Shown here: positions 58,802 to 64,000 of the stretch, in pieces | Numbering within the stretch: the first letter of the stretch is position 1 | How the letters are laid out: every line of letters starts with the position of its first letter | Assembly: GCA_018398585.1 (NCBI GenBank) | Contig: JAGTTD010000010.1 | Location: forward strand, 30,048,638 to 30,112,637 | DNA from: Simmondsia chinensis | Lineage: Eukaryota > Streptophyta > Magnoliopsida > Caryophyllales > Simmondsiaceae | Direction: 5' to 3' | Length of the DNA stretch: 64,000 bases | Made by a program: the position numbers and the translations under genes | Notes under the pieces: model-generated | Seen by the model: the letters and a program-made list of their open reading frames with translations, nothing else | Told to the model about the DNA's origin: nothing | The model's database searches: none

Positions 58802-59570
58802 CTATGCCATGACACTCGCAGCACCCTCTATCTCGGCCCTGACATGGGCCTGCGTCTGAACCAACGCAGCAGCCCGTGTCTCGTCCGACTCTGCGACCTG
58901 TGCACCAGGTCCTGTCCGTCGTCCCTGGGCACTGTCCTGGTCTCCGTCTCTGTTGGGCCCTGGGACCTGTGCACCCGACACTGTCAGTTGTGCCTGGGCA
59001 CGGTCCTGGGTCCTGTCCTGGCTGGTTCCTGGGACCTGTCCGCCTGACACTGCCTGCTGTGCTTCCGACACTGCCTGACATGTCTGGGTCCGGTCCTGGA
59101 CAGCAACCTGCTCAGCGGCACGCAGGTCTCCCCCACCCTGCGTGCTGTCCCCTTTTTGTCCGCAGCAAGCACCCTCATCATCCAACCCCATTTCTTGTTC
59201 AAGTGCAGCCACCCGCTCCACTAGTGCTTGTCTTTTTGGACATTCACGTGCGTAGTGAGGCTCACCACACAAGAAACAGTTATGACGCCTAGGTCGCTTG
59301 CCCCCACAACCAAAAGTACTTCTACCCGAAGTGCTCACGGTTGTGTGGACTTCAAGATTTTCACCCGGCACCAACCCCATGTTGACACCGTCCATGTCAA
59401 GACTAGTAAGCGTACCTTTTATGATGAACCGGTCCTTACCCTTGCTTGACTTAGGCCCACACGGTTGGATCTCCAACTCTCCTCTCGGTTTCTCCTCTCG
59501 ATTCTCCTCCTTTTGTGATGTGCCCGAACTCCTTTCCTTCTCGGTTTCACTCCCGGCTACGAGCAACCTT
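58802..59570 (-). CDS. Element G: Gag fragment with CCHC zinc knuckle
   Basis: Immediately inside the primer-binding site the frame carries CFLCGEPHYARECPKR (59279-59232), a C-x2-C-x4-H-x4-C knuckle of the plant Gypsy Gag type, followed by ALVERVAALEQEMGLDDEG. The Gag capsid domain that normally precedes the knuckle is missing. Downstream, repeats with GAQVPG, QDRTQDRAQAQ and VSGAQVPG begin. The open frame formally extends into the LTR (to 59617), so the true start is unknown. The knuckle would bind element RNA. Confidence 0.65.
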
Positions 59571-59583
59571 TGCTCTGATACCA
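59571..59583 (-). promoter_or_regulatory. Primer-binding site of element G (iMet type)
   Basis: The minus strand reads TGGTATCAGAGCA, three bases inside the LTR. Perfect match to the usual site. Confidence 0.9.
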
Positions 59584-59586
59584 CGC

Positions 59587-60390
59587 TGTCACGGGATGAC
59601 ACTTTCACCAGTGTCACGGCCTCCCAATGCCCTTAACTTCACCCCTAAGGTCCCTCGTTAAGACCCGTGATGCCACTTAGCTTCACTCCGAAAGTACCTC
59701 GCTAAGTCAGGCTAACCCCGAAAATGTGAGAGCGTTAAGTTACGCAGCGGAATAATATAATTTGGGAAGGAAAAGAAATAGAACCACACATACACATAGA
59801 GAGAGAGAGTCACGGTTTTAGAGAGAGAGAGAGAAGATGGAAGAGTTTTTGTGAAATGGGGAATTGCTTCTTCCCTTGGTATTTACACTTGTATTTATAA
59901 ACAAATTTACATGGGACAATAAAGCAAAAGCATTGTACTCTTGTCTCTCTTGTCCTTGCCTAGCCAACCACCCTATTGTCCTTTTTGTCCTAGGCTTACC
60001 TTTTTTGTCTCTACTTTTCCTACACTTCTTTTACAAGTGTTGGGTTTTGGAGGGAAAACTCCTTGCCCTTCTTTTCTTTGTCTTGGCCGTCCCTATTGCT
60101 CCCCTAAGTGCACATCCTACACTTTTATTTTATTTTTACCTAATTCTACCCGATACGATATTTACACGTATTTTACATAACGTCCTATGGACACGCCCCT
60201 ATACGGATTTGTGCCGAGCACTTCACCAAAGGTTTGCGTCCTTACAAAATTGGACTACGTACATAAATATATCTGTAAGAATATTCTAGAAGAGCCTAGA
60301 GCGAACTATGGCCTTCTGGAACATTCCCACCGTACATCGATACATAATAAAATTATACAAAATTATTACGGAACTAAGCGATCCGTGACA
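59587..60390 (-). repeat. 5' LTR of element G (804 bp)
   Basis: Partner of 54956-55761. Differences include T/C near 59732, G/A near 59994, C/T near 60112, C/G near 60197 and one fewer GA unit. Confidence 0.95.
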
Positions 60391-60587
60391 CTAGGCTTAG
60401 GACCAATAGATTTTCACAATGAATTTACAGTTCGAATTGAATGATATAAAGGAATGCGAATACACAAACACTTTCAATTAAAAAAAAAAAAAAGTTACAT
60501 ATTTAGCAGCACAGACACACTAAATATGGACAAAAAGTGCTTGTCATCACAAAATTCAAGGTGTTACAAATTGAAGTTTATTTGCAG
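60391..60587 (+). other. End of intron 3
   Basis: Short AT-rich intronic DNA with an A14 run near 60480, ending in TTTGCAG at 60587. No other feature. Confidence 0.7.
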
Positions 60588-60918
60588 GGAACTTTCAGAT
60601 AAGTACGCCAAGAAGTTAACAATGATACTTGAGGTGGTGCTAAAGGCAATGGCACGGTCCTTGGACTTGGTAGATGAGGACCGCTTCTTAGACCTCTTTG
60701 GGAGACATCAATCAATGGTTGCAAGGTTTAACTTAGTTCCACGATGCTTGAGCCCTGATCAAGTCATGGGGTTCAAACCTCACTCGGATGGATCTACCAT
60801 AACCTTCTTATTGCCAGACAACCAGGTGGAAGCACTTCAAGTACAAAAGGATGACCAGTGGTTCAAGGTTCCGATCATACCTGGGGCCCTGTTCCTCAAC
60901 CTTGGTGATCTTGCTGAG
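60588..60918 (+). CDS. 2-oxoglutarate/Fe(II)-dependent dioxygenase, exon 4
   Basis: Residues 167 (split Arg codon) to 277. ELSDKYAKKLTMILEVVL leads into the catalytic 2OG-FeII_Oxy barrel. The iron ligands of the first motif are His232 and Asp234 (PHSDGSTITFLLPD), followed by VEALQVQKDDQWFKVPI and GALFLNLGDLAE. All key residues of this half are present. It ends at a GT donor (60919) in phase 0. The next exon should start near IMSNG-type sequence and carry the distal His and RxS; it is not found up to 64000. Confidence 0.92.
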
Positions 60919-61379
60919 GTATATACATGCTTACAATTTTGTACATAGCCTTATATTAAGAAAAATGAACAAGAACATTAGGATACCTAATAAATAATCC
61001 AGCGAGATGTTGGCATAGTTGCATAACACAATTAATGTTTAAACTCTACAACAAGTTAGCGGTTGTAATTTCCATCCCCACTTACCTAAAAAAATTATTT
61101 GATAAACAAATAAACTGGACAATTATGTAAAAAGCAATTACTGAAAAGGAAAATGCATGTTCGAAAAACTAAGAAGTTGCTTACAATATCTAACATATGG
61201 TATGCATGCTTTAACACACATGTTAGTTTGTCACATCCCCATCAATTTCGAGGATGCTAGCTATCACATCAATGCCTTTTTTTGTTCCTTAAATGTATTA
61301 CCCGATTCATACATAATTATAAAGTATAGGATCAGTATGATTCATAATTTGTATACGGAGTTCTTTAACATATGAAAAA
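60919..61379 (+). other. Start of intron 4, no gene seen
   Basis: AT-rich intronic sequence with no recognisable feature. Intron 4 is at least 3082 bp. Confidence 0.6.
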
Positions 61380-61615
61380 GAGAGCGCATGTCAAGAGCAA
61401 CCAATTAACATCGTCGCCGGAGCAACCACAAAGAATACCACCGGGATTGGAATAAGTAGGTATACCAATAGCGAGTTAAGCAAGGGAAGGCTCAATAAGA
61501 GCACATAGGGCAAGCCCAGGGTGTTCGTCAAAGTTATGCTCGAAGACCTTTTGGAACCAGAGTTCGGCACGCCAGGCCCGATCATACATTGTTTTTTGAA
61601 AACCTGCCGTAGAGT

Positions 61616-62729
61616 GTGAAGGGTGATCCATGGAGAACCTTTCTACGGTTTGGTAAAGTTTCAGATATATATGTATCGAGGACGAAAAGACCGTCCAAAA
61701 ACTCGTGCTTTGCATTTGTAAGGTTTCGATGGTGGAAAGATGGGTACTTAGCAATCAAACAGTTAAATAATACGCATGTTCTTGGGGGAAGAATTTCCAT
61801 AGATTGCGCTCGGTGTGAAAAGAATGGAAACAGAGCTAATGCCCTTGAGGTCAACCATAGCAAAAACCCTTCACCTTGAATATCATAAAGGGAACGAATG
61901 AAGAAGAAAACATCGAATGGCTCCAGAGATCATTGGTTTGCTTATCGGATAAACCCCTTGAGGTCAACCATAGCAAAACCATTCACCTTCTTAAAGGGAA
62001 ATATGATGTAAACGTGACAGAGATGGGCCAATAGAAGTTTTTACTAGCTTTCGACTCAATTAAAGAACCTGAAAGAATGATGAGAGAGGAGGATGAATGG
62101 TTTAAAGAATGTGGTAGAAAAACGGTCGAAAGAGGAGGTATTCGAATCAAAACGAACTTGGATCGAGATACTAGGAATGCCAGCTCATGGATGGTGCAGG
62201 GATAACTTTCAGTTAATGGCAACTTAGAGGGGTGGTGCCATTAGTGTGGAAAATGCCACACTAAAAGGTGCAACCATGGCTATTGGAAGGGTCCGTACGG
62301 TTACAGCCCAAATGTAGAAGATTAAACATGATTGCTTGTTGTCCATTGATGATCGTAACTTACCCATCCATGTAAAGGATTAAAGCTCATGATAATATTC
62401 TTGACATTTCAGACGATGCTCTCCAACCGGCAGCAACACTGTCCCCGGCCTGCCACCACTACGATACACCCGTGCAAAAAGAGGTTGATAGTGACCATAG
62501 TAAAAGATGGAGCGTATCATGTGATGACACGTGTAAGGAAGCTCTAATGGAAAATGGTATTGGGTTGTCAGTCAGTCAGGAGGATGTTGGTGATGTCGGC
62601 TCCGATTTCCGAGGAGGCTCTTCCCCAAATTTTGTGGCGGCAACCATTGATGAAGCCCAAGAGTCGAAAGAGTTTGTGTTGGGGAAGAATTTAATAGCCC
62701 AGATGCAAGCTCCCCCCCCCCCCCCCTAA
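61616..62729 (+). pseudogene. LINE ORF1: RNA-binding (RRM) and CCHC protein, disabled
   Basis: 61630-61830 encodes an RRM: FLRFGKVSDIYVSR, then RNP1-like SCFAFVRF, then GGRISIDCA. Near 62232-62275 a knuckle WCH-stop-CGKCHTKRC remains, with a stop inside. An acidic linker then runs to 62700 and a C15 run. A 35-bp segment is repeated (61842-61877, 61955-61989); the first copy leads to a stop. Plant L1 ORF1 proteins with an RRM and a knuckle bind the LINE RNA. Confidence 0.7.
62712..62726 (+). repeat. C15 homopolymer
   Basis: Fifteen consecutive C at the end of LINE ORF1. Confidence 0.9.
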
Positions 62730-62952
62730 AGATCCATTGGCCCATTTCATTGATGGCCCAATCCTTTTTGGGCCTTTTAATTTGGCCCATGGTCCCATAT
62801 TACCTACCTCCTGTTTAACCCATTCAATCAAATCTATAAAATCCCTAAAGGCTTAACCTAATCAGTATCTGAGGATCCATAAGGTTTCTTCAAAAGCTCG
62901 AAATTTCTCTACAAGACCAAAGAACTACCCAAATCTAGGTTTGTGATGTAAA

Positions 62953-64000
62953 ATGCCTTCTTTTGGGACCTAGAATATTAGGGGGTTGGGCTCCGAAGAG
63001 AAAGGCCTTGCAGTAAGAGGGGTGATAAAAACTAAGAATTTTTCTATGATTGGTCTAGTGGAAGCAAAATGCTCATCTGTTAAGGGACACTTTATTTGAA
63101 GAATCTGGGGAAAAATAAAAATAGAATGGTGTCAAGTGGTATTATTCAGGGGTCAGAAGGACTTCTACTCTCTTAGGATAGTGATGAATTCCAAGCCCTT
63201 AATGCTCTAAAGTCGGAAAGATGGATTTGTGCGTCTGGTATCTGGAAGTCCAATAGTTTCAGATGTGCAATATGCCTAGTTTATGGTCCTTGTAACTGTG
63301 TGGACATAATGGTGTTATGGAACGAACTTTCTGATCTCAAGGATATTGTACAAGAAGTGGTAGATAGAAAGGGGTGCACCGGGGTTTCAAGGGGAATGAA
63401 GGAATTCAGACAATGTATTAATTTCATGGGGGTGGTAGAGCTTCCACTTATTGGCAGAAAGTACACTTGGGTAAGAAATTAATCAATGAGCTCGATCGAT
63501 CGGGTATTTGTTGATCCAACTTAGCTGACATAATTCGCAGACCTGAAGCTTAAGGCCGGTAACAACGTAGTGTTAGATCACTACCCTCTTATTATACATT
63601 TAGCAAAGGAAGATTGAGGCCCAAAACCGTTCTGTTGTATGGACATGTGTCTATCACAAAGGAGTGGGCAAACTATGGTCTTCTGAGACCTGATCTAAAG
63701 TTGAAACTTTTAAAAAAGCCGATTGTACACTAGAACGAGCACTCATTTGGCTGGGTGGAAGTCAGAATTAGTAATTTGGGTAGAGAGATTGAGACTTGGA
63801 AATTGAAAGCTGAATCAATCCCACTTAATGAAACTGAAGTGGCTAGGCTCACTGCCCTCACCTCTTAAAGCTGGAATTGGTATAGAACGCAAGCTCAATA
63901 CAAGAAGCAAATGTGTAGATGTAAATATATTAAAGAGGGGGACAAAAATACCACAACCTTCCATACGCTTGCCTCTATTAACAGAGGGACAAAAAGGATC
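62953..64000 (+). pseudogene. LINE ORF2, endonuclease region
   Basis: Starts at ATG 62953 with a stop within the first codons, then NIRGLGSEEKGLAV and FSMIGLVEAK, the start of the APE-type endonuclease with the catalytic N and E. CAICLVYGPCN near 63270, FMGVVELPLIGRKYTWVRN near 63425-63480 and VVLDHYPLI near 63570 (family SDH-P) follow. Near 63930 IKEGDKNTTTFHTLAS matches the linker before RT (EGD-NTKFFH-A). There are multiple frameshifts and stops. RT lies beyond the window. Confidence 0.75.

Larger units (their letters stand above)
54956..60390 (-). mobile_element. Element G: young non-autonomous LTR retrotransposon
   Basis: Two LTRs (806 and 804 bp) begin TGTCACGGGATGAC and end ATCCGTGACA. 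They differ by about 7 substitutions and one 2-bp GA-repeat change. CTAG flanks both sides (54952-54955 and 60391-60394). The iMet primer-binding site at the right and a purine tract (AGGTGGGGGAGAG, minus strand) at the left show minus-strand orientation. The interior has a Gag zinc knuckle, then GC-rich repetitive open frames, with a chromodomain-like end. No protease, RT, RNase H or integrase was found, so it would need a helper element. Confidence 0.85.
61380..64000 (+). mobile_element. L1-type LINE, 5' part (continues beyond window)
   Basis: Plus-strand LINE in intron 4: possible 5' UTR (61380-61610), ORF1 with RRM and zinc knuckle, and ORF2 from 62953 with the endonuclease. The left border is an estimate. 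Decayed by stops and frameshifts. The 3' half (RT, RNase H) lies outside. Confidence 0.75.

Noticed and set aside
1..64000. CRISPR array, prokaryotic operon or organelle segment
   Set aside because: No spaced identical repeats, ribosome-binding sites or operon structure; all features are eukaryotic nuclear.

Overview
This is nuclear DNA of a flowering plant, probably a eudicot with a large, repeat-rich genome. The evidence is a plant 2-oxoglutarate-dependent dioxygenase gene with canonical GT-AG introns, a CACTA (En/Spm) transposon, chromodomain Ty3/Gypsy elements, Ty1/Copia elements, L1-type LINEs and two tRNA-type SINEs, one with a TTG-rich tail. Nothing prokaryotic or organellar is visible. 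The species cannot be named from the sequence.

Layout. 1-5220: a decayed plus-strand Copia element (H) with its long 3' LTR. 5234-6225: a Gypsy integrase fragment. 6226 to about 16235: a minus-strand CACTA element with a TNP2 transposase, a TnpA-like gene and an internal 2.37-kb tandem duplication. About 16236-17819: an orphan LTR (J) with a tRNA-Asp primer-binding site. 17820-31702: a three-level nest, in which minus-strand Gypsy element C is interrupted by chromovirus A (18962-30091), whose 3' LTR is interrupted by chromovirus B (24258-29992). Both insertions have intact 5-bp target-site duplications.

32259 to beyond the window: the one convincing host gene, a 2OG-Fe(II) dioxygenase on the plus strand. 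Exons lie at 32259-32510, 51560-51665, 52154-52295 and 60588-60918; all four join in frame, and the last part of the gene is outside the window. Intron 1 is about 19.0 kb and holds a LINE containing a SINE, Copia D nested in Copia E, Copia F and a possible TRIM. Intron 2 (488 bp) holds a GAGCTCG-type repeat. Intron 3 (about 8.3 kb) holds a second SINE, an LTR remnant and element G. Intron 4 (more than 3 kb) holds the 5' part of a LINE.

Element G (54956-60390) is young: its LTRs differ by about 7 substitutions in 805 bp. It is non-autonomous. It keeps a Gag zinc knuckle and a possible chromodomain remnant, but reverse transcriptase, RNase H and integrase are replaced by about 3 kb of GC-rich, repetitive open frame. 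With the transposon-swollen but apparently intact dioxygenase gene, it is the most interesting item here. Nearly all other open frames are broken transposon genes.
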